Positions 12,180 to 26,500 of a DNA stretch of 64,000 nucleotides are shown one piece after another. The position numbers were made by a program, and so were the translations under genes. How positions within the stretch are numbered: position 1 is the first letter of the stretch; every line of letters starts with the position of its first letter. Origin of the DNA: Pipra filicauda. Its lineage: Eukaryota > Chordata > Aves > Passeriformes > Pipridae. Under the pieces are notes generated by a model that had not been told where the DNA came from, ran no database searches, and saw only the letters and a list, made by a program, of their open reading frames with translations. Location of the stretch: the NCBI RefSeq assembly GCF_003945595.2, contig NW_024105087.1, forward strand, positions 2,547,001 to 2,611,000. The letters are read 5' to 3'.

Positions 12180-15066
12180 CTGGAACTAAAACTACATCCA
12201 TTGTGGGTCTTTCCTAACATAAACACAAATTAACTGCAGAAGGTTACTAATAGACTTAGCAGGGTTTTGTTAGCATTTTTTAATTGGATGAGAAATGTGC
12301 TTTTGAAGTGAATCTTCCAGTTGCCACCTTCTTCTGTGCTGTGGTTCACATCATGGGGCAGCTGAGAAGTGAAAAACCAGATACTTCTGAGCCAGCAGGG
12401 GATGAAAAAAAGTGCTCCAGGAGCCACCCGTGGCACTCCAGCCTCTAATGGCTTCTGTCCATGGGACCCCACTGGAGCTGGCCTGAAGCATAACCCTTGT
12501 GACACCTATAAATGGGTGGTGGATACTCAGGACCGACCACTCCTCTCGATAGATCTCCTGTCACGCCCTTCTGCCCATAATGTAGGTGCTGCCTCTGTGC
12601 TAATTGCATTTTCACCTGTTAGCTCAAGCATCTGTAATTGCAAAAAGATCCAGGGTTACCGGCAGAGGAAATTATTCCACAATAAAATCGGAGGTACCGT
12701 TTTCAGCAGATGTGTTTGTTCATAAGCTGTGTCCAGAATGAGCAGAGTGCATACTTAGTCATCCTTCACAGCACTCTAGAAATCCTAAAAACAGCTGAAT
12801 TAAATCCTGGAAGTAGGAAGTGAAACTGAAGTGACAAATAGGCTGTATGCTTTTTTTTTCATTAAGTGAATTTTACTTCTCTTCAGCTAAATATGGTTTA
12901 AGGATATTCTGATATTTATTACAATACTAATCTGTAAAGGCAAACAAAATTGTTTTGATTACGGGCAGCTGCCTTAAGTATTTACAAGCAGCTGTAACTT
13001 AGGCAAACTAATTTAACAACTTACAGTTGTAATTTTGGAGAAAAAAACTGCTTCGTGGATCAATAATTTTTTGTAAAGTAAACCTATTGATTTGCAGCTA
13101 ATTGTATATTGTGGATGTCTGATAAATTAATTTTAATATGAGGCTAACTGAGTTGACTAGGTGATGTATTTGTGGTTGTAAATGACTTACAGTCATTAAG
13201 TCTATTTATAAGATAGCTACAGGAAAAAAAAGAGTTATAAACCTATCTTAATTTCAAATGAATCAGCTCTGTAATACCAGGATGCAGATGAGGTTTGAGC
13301 TCGTAAGAGGGACTTCATGTTTTTCTTATTTTCATACCCTCCATACTGTGATGAACAAGATACTCCATGTCCTCCACTATTGTTCCATGTCCTTCCACCT
13401 GTATTAGCCCTTTCCATGATCTCAAGATGCTTCAGGTTCTGCTTGCTTCAGCACTAACACCTGATATTGTGCTTATTAAAAGAAAGTCTCACTAAGGTTA
13501 TAGCAAGGTCCATGAAGCCGACTGTTGGTGCACAGAAGCCAGGTCCTCCATCTGCCAAGCTCCTGTTCAAAGCTGGAATGCTTCAAAGCATAAGGAGATG
13601 GCAGCTCCAGCCGTGGTTTTGGGGGGATAGCAGTGATAGGGATCAGTAGATGTTCCTGGGGACTTCAAAGTCTACACCAGTGCCCGCAGTGTGGATGTTT
13701 ATAGTTCTTTCTAAATTTTGCTTGAGGTACCTGAGACTTCGAGCTTGTGCTGTGTCTAGCTCTGTAAGAAACAGAGTTGCTGCTGATTGGAATGTATATT
13801 GGCTTCTTTCCATCACGTGGCGTATCCCAAACACAGAGGTGATATTGATTTTGGCACGACTTAAATCAGTAATTTAGTACAAGTGAACGCAATTTTCATG
13901 CTGAGCGAAAAAAAATTATTTAAGACCAAATAGGAATGAGCTTGGGATCAGGAATGCAGAGGAATATGAAATATGAGCTAATGGAAAAGAAGAGAAGGAT
14001 TATAGGAGCAAGGAAAATAGCAGGCACAAGAGGATATAAGATTCAGCATAGTGCAGTAGGTCCTAGGAAAACTCTTGGTTTTGTCTGACATGACTAAAAA
14101 TTAAGAATATTCAGCATCTCATCAGTTAGGTTTACAAGAAGTAGGTTTGACTGATTTTTAAAGATATATTTCATGGAATCAATTTGAAAGACAGCAGTAA
14201 ATACAGAAATGTTTCCCATTTATTGATTTTGGTACAATCTAGCCTTTTTCTGATGTTTCACATAGGCAGATGAAGGTACTGTGTGTCTCTGTACTAGACA
14301 TGAGAGTCGATGGTGAAATTTGTTAAATTACCCACGGTTCACAGAAATGTAAAAATAATCTGTCATTTGTAGAAAACTTTACATTAATGTTGTAGCTTTT
14401 TTTTTTAATTAAATACACATAAACACAAGCAGTAGAGCAGGACTTTGTTACTTTGTTTGCACTGCCTGCAGTGTCCAAAATACCCATGCTGTTACAAGTC
14501 CTGCAAATGTAAGGTAACTACATATCCAACTCTTAATTATATTTCTATATTACATCAGCTCTGTGGATTAGGAAAGTGAGATGTCAAGAGTAAATTTAGG
14601 TTGGGGCTTCTCCGCCAAGTCTCCAATGCTCCCACCAGTAGCTTAGTATGAATGAGTCTGTTTCTTTAAAGGCTTGAAATAAATATTGAGTAAGGTTTCC
14701 TAGCAACATTTGTAAGGTTAAGTAAAAATCAGATTTGCCAGGTATTGCTTCCAAAGTGCACTAGTCTTTCTATTTCAAAATTTATACTTTTGATACATTA
14801 TCTGCTGTGTGAAATACTGAGCAGAATCTGGTAGGATTGCACATAGATAATTTTTCAGAATCATATGTTCAAGGGCAAGTCAGCTGAAATACTGTTCTTA
14901 CTTTGGGACACAGATTTTCTTTTGCTGTATATTCGTACTGTACTTAAAGTAATGGGGACCAACCTTACTTGACTTATGCAGGTATTGGCTATACATATGT
15001 GTGTGTATATATGTACTAAAAATACAAGAATAAATGCCAGTAGGTATTTTACTGTTTAAGCCTGCT

Positions 15067-15084
15067 AAAAAAAAAAAAAAAAAA
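15067..15084. repeat. Homopolymer A18
   Basis: A run of 18 A following a short TG/TA tract. No target-site duplication or upstream retroposed gene body was recognised, so a simple-repeat origin is preferred over a processed-transcript tail. Confidence 0.88.
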
Positions 15085-15440
15085 GTTCTTGTTTATGGTT
15101 GGTTTTCTCACAGTAAACAAAGAAATTATAGGCAAGTCCAAACTGGTCTGATGAGTCTGCAGAGGTTTTAGGTACAGATTGTAAAATCTCTTACAGAAAT
15201 CTCGATTTTTCTTCAGCTTTGATTTATAGTGACAGGAGAGAAGATCATCCTGAATACTTTCTACAGTGACATAAAAGTAGAGGTTTCATGCTATTTTAGT
15301 CTGTTCAGTAAATTGCATGCAAGGGTCTCCACAGGTGCTTTGGGATGTGTAAGGGGGTTGTGTTTGGCTGTTGTATACCTGTTCTGGGTAGGATAGTTAG
15401 GATAGAGAAACACATAAGGCTGAAATTTAGGGTAGCCGAG

Positions 15441-15530
15441 GACAGACAGATAGATAGGTAGATAGGTAGGTAGATAGATAGATAGATAGATGGATAGATA
15501 GATAGATAGATAGATAGATGGATAGATAGT
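15441..15530. repeat. (GATA)n compound microsatellite, about 90 bp
   Basis: Tandem tetranucleotides start as GACA, pass through GATA interspersed with GGTA, and continue as a mostly pure GATA array interrupted twice by GGAT. The interruptions show the array is old. The length makes it likely to be polymorphic. GATA arrays also carry many WGATAR-type sites by chance. Confidence 0.97.
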
Positions 15531-17981
15531 AGAGGGGAGAAAGGAATGGAAAAATTTGGTTGGCTGCTTCCAGTCCTAAGTTTTTGAGTCTATAAATAGA
15601 GTCTATCAGAATATTTCTAGTTAGTTCTGGGGAAAGTCAGCTGCTGTGCTGGGGGTTGGCTGTGATCCCAGAATGAGGAGGGGAAGGAAAAAAAAAAAGT
15701 ATGATAGGAGGCCTATTGAAAATCTACCAACTGACACCAGTGAAATTGAGAAATGGGAAGATCCTGTATTTGGGCTTCAGTTTATTTTTCTGCAGCCTGT
15801 GTCAGTGCTGGATATTCTGCAGATATCTCCTTGCTCTGTAGGCTAATGAGAGCCTCTGAGTTTTCCAAGCCCAGGAGGCAGGTCCATGTGCAACACCCGT
15901 GAGGGTTCAGAGTTCAGAAACCAGGACTAAAGCCTGATATGAAGAATGAGCATGGAAATATAAGGAAGCAGCATATTAGCCTCATTTCATGCTGCGCTAG
16001 CAAGCCTGAACAGCCTGCCCTCTCTCTGGGTTAGGTGCATTATATAAAGGGAAACAGAGAAGTGGAAACAAAAGCTGAATTCTGACCTAATAAACTTAAG
16101 TTATCATGTAAACTGTGACTCTCTCAAATAAATACAGTTTTATTGATAATGTAGCATGTAAGCTACTTGAGGTATATTATGATACCAGAAATAGACATTT
16201 AAAGGAGTGATAGTGAGCCTTGCAAACAGTTCTGATGCTTTCTAGGAAATGTAAATGATATACTTGAAAAATATTCTGAGTTGAGATTCAAGCACAATGT
16301 ACAGCTAGTGTATAAACAGCTATTAAGTAAAAAAAAATACAGTATTTTTAGAAGGTTCTTGCAATAACAGTAACAGATAACCTTTCAGCAAAACTCCTTC
16401 TACCCTCGTACCCCCCACTCCCGCCCCCCAGCCCCCTAATCACAGAAGGGTGATCCTTCATATTGTAAGTGGAAAAAGTAGCTTTGGTCAAATGAACAGC
16501 TTTATGCAGGTAAGCTGAACCTGAGTACTCAGAGGAGCATTTATTCACATGTCAGAGTTCATAGGAGCTGAAATTGTCTGAGCAGTAAATGAGCTTTTCC
16601 AGCGCTGAACTAATCCCACGAAAGTCTGTGCTCATGTTGAGAATAAAAGTGTTCATGACAACGGTTTTGCTGCTTAGGCTTTACTAGCAACTCATTTTTT
16701 CCTTCGTCATTTTTAGAGATATTGTGAAAAGTGGTTATATTGTATGTTTATGGCAGGAGGAGAAGGGATAGAGCAGTCAGTCTTTCCCAGAGGTGCATGC
16801 TGCCTTTGAGGTCCATTCATGTCATGTGCCAATAAGATGCTTATTTGCTGCTTCTAGATTTCCATAAACATTAGATAAAAAGGTCCCATCCATGTTTAAC
16901 TTTGTTTCATTTTTATTGTTATTGTTTTGGGTTTTTTTAATTTAATACCTTTTGTTCATCTTTGTGTTTGTAATAAATCGTGGAACTTATAAAGCAATTT
17001 TAGCTCTGTTGCATAAGTAGGTGCTGCAACTTCTCTATATTAACTGGAATAAAATCTCACACTAACTGACTTCCTCAGCTTTCTTATTAAGCTTTTTTGA
17101 TTATTTAAATATTAATAACAGTAGAACCATTTTAGACATTCTCGAGTGATTTTAAATGGATAAATGTAGGTAAGATTTTCGTCAGACACCCAGAAAAAGG
17201 CAAGTATTTTGTTTTTGAGGAAATGATTTCAATAAATACTATTATTGGCAGCTCTTGAAGAAAATGAGGTAAAATGGTAAAGAACGATATATTTTTATCT
17301 CATTAGGATGTGGGAAAACAGCTCCTTAAAAAAAACTCGTTGCCATTAACAAGGAAGAAAATCTTTCAGGAGGTTGAAATCTGCCCTCATGGGAATCGAC
17401 GACTGTTCCCACTCACTTTCCATAGGGTTAGTATTTTACTCAGCATTTCACCAGAGGATGGCTGTGGGAATTAAAACTCTAATTCATTGTGACCATGTAC
17501 ATTGCCTTGAAGAAATGCTGAGGAGCAGTTCACCAATGGAGGGAGGAAAGGAAAATCAACCTCTGTATAGCCAAGGTAGATTTAACTTAGAATAATGCAC
17601 TAAATTTGAAAAAAACTAACAATATCAGCTATCTGTGTTGGAAGGGCTCAAGGAATATTTCTGCTTACAATTCCGTTTGTCAAAATCTGAGAAATTTGAA
17701 ACAGAAGATAAACAACTTACTGTATTTCCTTTTCAGATAAAGTTCTGTCATGTATTTGGAAACTTTATTGAAATATTGGTCTCATTAAAGTAAGCAGCTC
17801 AAAATTGATGTTAACTATTCATTGTTCCACTTAATAATTTAGATTGTGCAAACCAATGTGATAAACTGATCTGAAATGAAACTGGAATAGAGTTCTAAAA
17901 TGATGCTTGTAAATAGGTCTGATGACAGTGAATGTTTTGCCTCTTTCCAGAGCAGTACATTTAAGATATATGTCACATAGC

Positions 17982-18011
17982 AAAAAAAAAAAAAAACAAA
18001 CAAAAACACAA
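17982..18011. repeat. A15 / (CAAA)n tract
   Basis: A run of 15 A followed by CAAA and CAAAAA units. It lacks an adjacent recognisable retroposon and is called a simple repeat. Confidence 0.85.
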
Positions 18012-21000
18012 CCAAATGAGGCCCCAAGCTCCCCAAACAAACCAAATCAGCTCTGGATTTAATGGTGAATTATAATTCACATTTTCTGAAATAGCATCTG
18101 CTCAAAGTTTTAGAAGCAGACAGAATTGTGTCTTTAGAGGGAGGATTTGATCTCGCATCATTTAAAGTCCTGACAGCTTCTCCTGACACGTTGCTTGATG
18201 CATGGTCTGGCAGACAGGCTCCTGCATGGAGCTTTTCTACTTGCAGCAGTGGCCCCATTAAAATCAGTGGGACTGGCCATATACAAAGGCTCTGCTTAAG
18301 CTGCTGCAGGTTGAAAGTTTCCAGTGTTTCTAACTTATATCAACTGTTTTATATTATGCTTTTTTCCCCGAGTTGTTCTGGCACTTTGATTCTTGTCATG
18401 CACAGCATGCATCTTTTCACACTCCCAATCCCTGACTGTGATTGCTTGAATTCTTCATTATTTTGTGATTAATTGTAGAGATACAAACATTATCAAATCA
18501 AAATCCCCGAAAGGCCTTTTTTAAAGGATCAGCCTAGCTATTTGATTGAGCTGCCCCACAAATTACTTATCTGGTGGCTGTGTGGTTTTTAACATCCTGC
18601 TAAATTTGGAACAAGTCCATGAAATACTTTCTGCAATATCTGGGGAACAGAAAAGCTTGATAAGTTATTTTGTCCATTGCTTGGGTCAAGCCTTTAAAGA
18701 GATGGCAATGCTGTGTTGAATCCATTAAGTATGAAGTGGTGGGTGCGCAGGATCACGATTTGTATTGTCAGGGATTATGTTAGGGTGTTCAGTGCAGATT
18801 TTCAGGTGTTAGAAGTCCAATTTTTGTCTTTCAGATACGTGTAAACTCATAAACTGCAATTGCAACTGTACAGGAGAAAATTGTGATGCAGGTGAGAAAT
18901 AGCAGGGCAAGGAAAGCACTTTGCATTAGCTCTTTTATGCGTTGCTACGCGTGGTGGTTTTTTAAAACAGATTTTATCCCTTGGGATCTAATAAAAGCCT
19001 AGAGAGTTATTTGGTTTATAAACCTATGTGGTATATTATTTAGATATTCAGAAGGAAAAGGTCAAAGAATGTCTCCTGTGTTATCAATTCCTCAGTGGGA
19101 AACTATATTAAAAACTTGAAAATATAATACTATATAATTTAGAAACACAATATATAATGTGGGTTGAGAGACAATTACTGTGTTGTATTTCTCTGTATTT
19201 TCCATTTTACTGAATGCATTTCAGCAACAATTGGGTTTTGGCTGTAATGCTATTTGTAGCAGTTTCATGAAGCTGCACAGCAAATTACTGTGGTGTACCA
19301 GATAAAATCAACTCCTCACTTCATTCGTGAAAGTCTCATTATGAAAAGCTCTTACTACTTGCTCATGTAGGTAACAGCGGGTTTTGTCCGTATTTATACA
19401 GTTTTGTTAAATCCCCATTATAAGTTTTAGAGCAGTTTTAAGATAGACATACTTACATATCTAATCAGTCATATTTTTCAAAGTTTTTTCATTTAGAACT
19501 GCCTAATTTAATTAATGCACAGACATGTAGAACGTGTCTGTTTCTCACAAAATACTGTTGCCTGGGATGCAAATGTATCTCAAGTCTTCAGCAGCTAAAC
19601 CTGGCAAGAAATAAAAAGTGTATTGGGTATAACTGTTTAAAACTGTTTTCTGTCTGTAGCCTTCTTGGTATTCGTCTTCCTGTACCTGCGTTGGTAGGTA
19701 TTTTCCTGGTTTTGATGACCAGTCTTGGAATGCTAAATGGCTCACACTGCCATGTTAGGAAGTTAGGCAGATTGAATTAAAAAAGGAAGTTTGAGTTGCT
19801 GTCAGGTGCTGCTTTATCCCAGGATCTTGGTATTGCATCCACAGCATGTGTCCCAAAGAGCTGACATTCCACTTGTGTGTGGTTTGGGGCAAAATGGGAT
19901 TGCAGGAGAGGGGTTAAAGGAGTTAAAGTTTACTTCAAACAAAGAATTCAAATGGATCCATTTAGAGAAAGAAGGCAGATATGTTAAAGACATATTGTAA
20001 TGAATGGCAGTTTTCTGCTTGCTTGCTGCTTAACACTGTTGCAGGAAAGTCTAGGAGTAAATTGTTTTTCTTTACTGGAAGTTCATGGTGGGCATTCCCA
20101 GTGACATGCTGAAGATGTTTGGGCAGCAATCGTGACCAGCCATCCCCATCCTTGGTGTCCATGAGGATATGAGCCCTGCTGATGAGTTTGGGTTAGTGGA
20201 GCAGATTTGGCTGCTGGGCATTACTGACTTCTGCAGACATGTGAGAAGTTGTCCACTCCACCCTTCGGAGACACTCAGAAAGATCTAGAAAGGCTGGAAA
20301 GTGTTCTTGGTGCTCCCTTCTGAGGGGAACAGAAGTTTTGGAGTCAAAGAGGTGGGACACAGTTTTGACATACAAGATGTTATTTACATCTGGGCAAAGA
20401 TCCAATGTTTATTTTTGGTGATGGACTCGATCATGGTTTGATTGAAGCGGACAAACCAGATGTAGGAGATTGCTGATGACTGCAAGTAGCTCAGGAGAAG
20501 GGATGCTGAAATGGGAGTCCATATTTATTCCGTGATATGTATCCCAGAAATTTACCTTTTTTTTCCTGTCTGCATATGCGGATTTCCCTCTTTTTCCCTC
20601 TACCCATTCAGTGGTGGCTGAGGGTTGCCCTCAGGAGTGTCCACATCTTCTACCACATGAAGAAGAAATATGAGGACTCCTGACCAAATATGGCCTTGGT
20701 GAATGGAGTTCCTTATTGTCATCTTCACTTAAGACTGTGTACGTTCCCACGTGTGTTCCTTCAGGTTTCACTACTGGATCAACGTCCTGATGGCCTTTTA
20801 ATTAGACCAACAAGGAACTGGTCTGTCCAGATTTTCTGGTCTCATCAGGAAAGCTTTAGGACACTTTCTCTACAAAATTTCCACATGACCTGGATCTGAA
20901 ATACACTGTGGAAGTGTATTCTCCTCCAGTAAAGCAAAATATATGCACAGAAGTCTCCTGCTGGCCATGAGTCTGAAGTTTCTCTGTCTCTGTAGTCAAC

Positions 21001-23507
21001 AGGAAATTTTGGATACAAAATGTGATTTTTTACAGAAAGATTCTATGTTGAGAGGTGTGTGTGTATGTTTAAAAGATATTCCTATCTGTCTTCCTGGCAG
21101 GAGTGGGATGGAGGTGCAGCCACTCTGTGCCCCAGACCAGTCAAGGGTTCATGGGCAATGTACCCCCTTTCTGTACTTTCCCAAACTCAGCAAATGAAGT
21201 TTTAAGGTAACTAGTATACAACTTTTGTTTTCTGCCTAACCCAAATTTTATAACGTCATAAAATCAAAATTTATCTGATCTAGGGAATTAATTTTAATTT
21301 AGAATGGGTTAAAATGGATTTTGCTGCCACTTTTGTTTATATAATATAAAACCAGTGTAGTAATGCTTGTAAATAATTTCCCCTATGATGTAAACAACTC
21401 ACTTTCCTGGTGATACTGACAGTGTCATGGAACCAAGCCTGAGTGATAGGGGAAAGTTTGTCTTGCACTATAAATTTCAATTTTTCTTGCTGCTCAAAGT
21501 ATATTTTCATGCTTACCAAGGAGAAGTAGAGAGCAGTGTTGTCTTTTTATTTTAGGACCTTCTGGGTTTAATTAAAATTAATATTTTTTTTTAAGCATTA
21601 GATAGAGTTTGACTATTCATTGTATGGAAATACATGCTCATTGTTATTTTTCTTCATGCGGAATTCAAAGTAGCTTAAAATTATTTTTAATATTTGTATT
21701 TTTAATACTTAGCCTTTTATTTTCTATCTGTTCTTTCTCCCCTGTAAAGGCAGTCCTTTTTCAATTTTTATAAACCATGGCATCACAGATGACATGTCTT
21801 CATGTATAAGTTTAGTTCAGGAAGTGGGTATATTTTGTAAGAAGAAGGGGAAAGGCAAAAAAAGAGTTAACATCAATTTTCATGACATTTTCCATTTTTT
21901 TATTCTACCAAAATGATTTTGTATAAAGCACATATTAAACCATTGCAGATTTGTTGTTCCATTCTACTTTATTCCCTTTTTTCCTCTTCCACCGTTTCAG
22001 TACAATACACATACATATTTCCACTAATGAAATTTTAAATGTGGAACCTATCTCAAGTTGTTGATCACAAAACAGTAAACGGGCTTTTCCTCTCTTACTC
22101 AAAAAACTCTTCTAGCTAATTTCCCTTGCGTGTCTTGTGAATCCCCAGCAGGGCATGAATGTGTATGGCCACATTGAAGGGTAAATTAAGAACTGCAGAT
22201 AATACCAGTCTAAGCCTGCCCTGTTTGTACAGCTCCTTATTCCTCCAGTAAACCTTAGGGAAGATTTTATTTACTTGCTAGGAAATCCAGGAAGTGTAAT
22301 TAAATGGCAATTAAAGCATAGAAGTTATTTCATGGCGCTATCGCCTTGTTTGAACTCAGTGAGTTTCTTTAAGAAAATACTGAAATACTGTGCTCGAGTG
22401 AGCTGCTACTGCAAATGAGACAGGAATAAAAATTACTCCGGCTGGCCAAGGGAGGGATGCAGTTGGTCGAAAACTTGTGTGGTTTTGTAGGAATACTGGA
22501 GCAGATGAATGCAGACACTCAAAATACCGTCGTTGGAGGGATGGTGTGTAGGGTCCCAGGTTGAAGCTACTGTGAACAGAATTATAAATAGCAAGTATGA
22601 GAGACCCATTAATTTGTGAACATAATTTATGTTTTGGAAAATAAAAACAAAAGCTAAAGTTTAAATGAGATTTGTCCTTGAATTGGTAATAGCATTCAAA
22701 TGGAAATCCTAGCAATGTGAGGTTGCTCTATGGAGCATAAGAGGAGCTCCAATGAATAATTAAACAAGTGATAGCTAATAAAATATACAGCACATTGCTT
22801 CAAACTTAGAAATTGTAACTCTGCCTAAGGGATGAATGTTTTTCATTACTTTTTAATTGTTGCCAGTGTTGACCTTCAAGGCCTTTTTCTGGCAGATAAT
22901 TTGTTATGGTAAGGATGAGATCATTAAGTATTTTAGCACAAGCCGCATGATGCAAATAGTTTCCTAATATTATAGAATGCTGATGTGGTAAGGGTTTGTT
23001 TTCTCAGGAATTTGTTCTCCATATTTAGGGATATTTCGGATCATATCTTAAAAGAGCAATTCTACTGTAACCCTGCAGGACTGGTTGTAGGTAGTACAGT
23101 AGCAAACGTCAGCAGTTTCTGTGGCAAAATTGTTGTGACGGGTTTTGAACTGTAATAAAATGGTATTACTGTAAAGAGTCGGCATGTTTTTTTGGCTCCT
23201 AATGATATTTGTTTATTACAAGAACAAATAGTGACTCTAGTCTTTTGCTGGGTTCGTGAAAGCATCCGCATAGCAGCCTGCAGGTTTTCCCCACACTGAA
23301 GTGAACCTCTGTTGTTCCAGGGTCCATGTGCAAGGAATTAAGCATTACTAATTTTTACTAGTTTTGTAGCGTAACTCTGTTTATATTATTTTAGTGTTTG
23401 CATAGGTAGGCACTAAAAATATGTATTGGGTAAACATCAAATGCTATCAGATTTATGTTGACAAATTTTAGTTTAAATTCTCTGCAAGTAAATGCTTAGC
23501 CTTAAAC

Positions 23508-23524
23508 TTTTTTTTTTTTTTTTT
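23508..23524. repeat. Homopolymer T17
   Basis: An uninterrupted T run in AT-rich DNA. No mobile element body is recognised next to it. Confidence 0.85.
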
Positions 23525-26500
23525 GTCATAAATGACTGCTTAGAGCAAAATGGCGGTGGGGAGGAGCAAGGCAGAGTATAATCTCTTATCTATAAGTTTG
23601 CTTGCTGATATTATTTTTCTAGCCTTAGGTGCTTGGAACAAACTGAAGCAGTTGTTTGCTCAAATGTTTGTTGATAGAAATGTTTATTGGTTGCACAGTC
23701 ACAGATGGAAGATGAACAGAGCTATTGTCTTGTGTTCATCAAAGCTATGGGAAGTCACTTGCAGGAAGTCTATAAATAATTCTTAGCATATAATTTACCT
23801 TGGTACTCCTCAGAATCTGAAGAGAAAAGCCTGGTGACGTGTGGGACTGGGGCAGAGGGCTCCGGCTTGCAGGTCATCCATCTGCTGGCAGCTCCCTGCA
23901 GAAAGGACTCTCAGGTCCAGCCAGACAGTTCCTAAAGAAGAGCTGGAAGGAGGGGCCACCAGCAGAGCCTGTGCTTTGATGGATAGGTAAGGGTGACCAA
24001 TGTGAGCTGCTTGTACTGTAGGGAGAGCACAGGAGTGGGCTGTGGGACAGGGCAGTGAGCTGGGAGGGGCTGGCCAAACAGGGAGTCCCTATGGAGGGGA
24101 GCGGGATTGACCTGAGCTTTCAGGGCAGGAAGAGGGCTAAATGTCAGGAACGGAGCCCTCTCCCACTCAACCCTGTCCCTGTGCCCACCCTGTGCCAAGG
24201 GCTCACTGGGAAGTGGTGAGCTTTCCTCTGTGCCAGAAACAGGGCAAAGAGAGGTCCCAGCTCTGTGCTCAGATGTGAGCTGAGCAGCATCTTTCAGTTG
24301 CAGCCACACGTTGTTCCAACCTCGGGTTTTCCTGCAGGAAATGCACTGCCATGGTTTGAGGTGGTTGCTCTTGGCCAGCCTTCTACTGTGCTGGCTTTCA
24401 TGTTTGTGTCCGTCTAAATCAAGGGGGAGCCCCAGCAGGAGCACCTAGCCCAGTTCATCCCTATTTTTGTTTAGCCTGGTATTGCCCCTTACTCAGCTGC
24501 ATGAGTAGCTGTTTTATGGAAATTATTTGAATGTTTTAAATCTGCCACATCATGTAGATTAGAGGGAAAAAAAGTCATTGCTGCAAATGGTAATAGTTTG
24601 TCCTTCGCTAATCTGCAGACTCAGTAATTTTTCACATGAAAATATTTTTCCTCTACTCTTTGGTGATTGAAAATCCTGCATGTAATTTTCTGTCTTCTTG
24701 TGCAGAGATCCTAGAATCAGATCTGTCACTAAGACTTGTGAGTAAGCCCCGTGCCCTGTAGGGAGCTCCCTGTTTCCAAATCAATAAGGTTGGGATGTTT
24801 TTCCCCAAATACTAATTCTGGAGAATAGTCCAATAAACATAAGTGGATACAGAGGTCTTTTGATGGTGACCATCAAACACATTCTAGCCTTATCATTGCA
24901 GAGATAATGAGCTAGCTAAGGGGTCTGAGGGGCGAAGGGAGTGGCGGAGCTGTGATGGTGCGGTCATCTCTGGAGCGACCTGGGCAGTCATCAGTACTGC
25001 TGTGACATGCACAAATGCACATAACTTGCACTGAGCACTGTGCACATGGATAAAGTGAGGCACCCAAACTGGCCAGTGATTTCCCTGGCAGTGAGAGACC
25101 TTTTCGCTTACCTGAGGTTTGAAGTACCAACTCCCAGTCCTGACCTTTTTTCGTTCGCCTTCACTTTTCAGAGCAAAGGCTTTGTTGGTGGATGTAGATG
25201 ATAAGAAGCACATTAAAAGAAGGTAGAGTTTTCCAGTGCTCAGAGACGTACAGCAGTGATATAAGGTGATCTGAACATGTAAATTGTGTTGTTTAGTTAC
25301 TTTCGGCTTGCTTTCAGTGATTTCCCACTTACATGTGTCTCAGAAAGGTTAAATAGATATTTGTCTAACTTTTTTATGATCAGAGTGAAAACTAGAAGCC
25401 ATAGGATTGTCAAAGTTATTGACAGCATTAGAAGAGGAGGTATTGCTGATTGAAATGAGCCTACTTTATTATAGAGCTCTGGCAAAGGACAGATTAACAC
25501 TTGCAACGATATCAGTGTGTTGTGTCTGCTGAAAAAGGCAGGCAGTTTAGCCATGGAAATACATTGTGTGTATTGGAGGCCTTACAGCCTCCCTGCTGCT
25601 CTAAAGATGTCCTATCTCCCCAGGGACTGGAGATAGGAAAAACTGGGTGAGGGAGGTGCCTCTGGACTCCAGACCCTCTTCCTCTAGGTTGGTTGGAAAG
25701 GAAACCAATGCAAAGGGTTGTGTTGCAGCATAGTAACTGGTTCCATTGGACCTTTTCTACTGCTGTCAGTACCGTAGCATCATTGAAAAAGCAGAGATGC
25801 AAAACAGTGATGAAATAGCATTAATAGCTGACTGTGACTTGGGATTGTGGGGTGTTCAACACACCATCCATCTTCCTTCATGCATTTTTGACTTAGCAAG
25901 TGGCTACAGTAGAGGACAAGAGTAAGAACTGGAAAGTAACAAGCCTTGAAGACTTACATTGCAGTTTGTTGGTGTATGTTACTTGTCATACCTTCCAAGG
26001 GTTTTCTTGTTGTTGTCATTCTTGTTGTTTGCATTCATGATCTAAATGTGATGTGTGTTGTTAAATTCAAACAAGGATGTCTGAGCCCATCAGAAAATGT
26101 TCTTTTTGGAACATTCACCTCAAAAAAAGTCAAATGCTGACTTTCAAGAAACTTATGGTTTTGAACCCAAATGAATCAGATATTTGAATAACATATTCTG
26201 GAAACATACTTTCTCAAGTCAAGTAGGGAAGGTGCTGCCTGATGCAGCATGCATAATGGCGAAGAACCGAAGGAGCTATCAGGAATGCAGTCTCAGAGCT
26301 TGAGTAAAATTAAACATCATCTAACCGAATTATACACCCTGCAAACCAGTAGATTAGAAATTATAATTATTATCAAAACTCTCTTTGGATTAAAAATAGT
26401 ATTAACTCGTTAAGAGGAAGCACTGTTAATCAACTTGTACTCCAACAAGGAATTCAAAAACACTGGCAGATATTTTATTGCATGCAGAAAATTCGCTACT

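Larger units (their letters stand above)
10419..15440. other. Intronic DNA without supported genes
   Basis: Unique sequence with a T23 run (12157-12179), a TG/TA tract near 14990-15014 and an A18 run (15067-15084). The part 12850-13210 is AT-rich with palindromes and E-boxes and looks like a conserved non-coding element (see findings). Nothing coding is supported. Confidence 0.7.

Noticed and set aside
23932..24444. 170-codon open frame on the minus strand
   Set aside because: GC-rich local composition, proline/leucine-rich translation with no recognised family, and another frame is open on the same strand across part of it.
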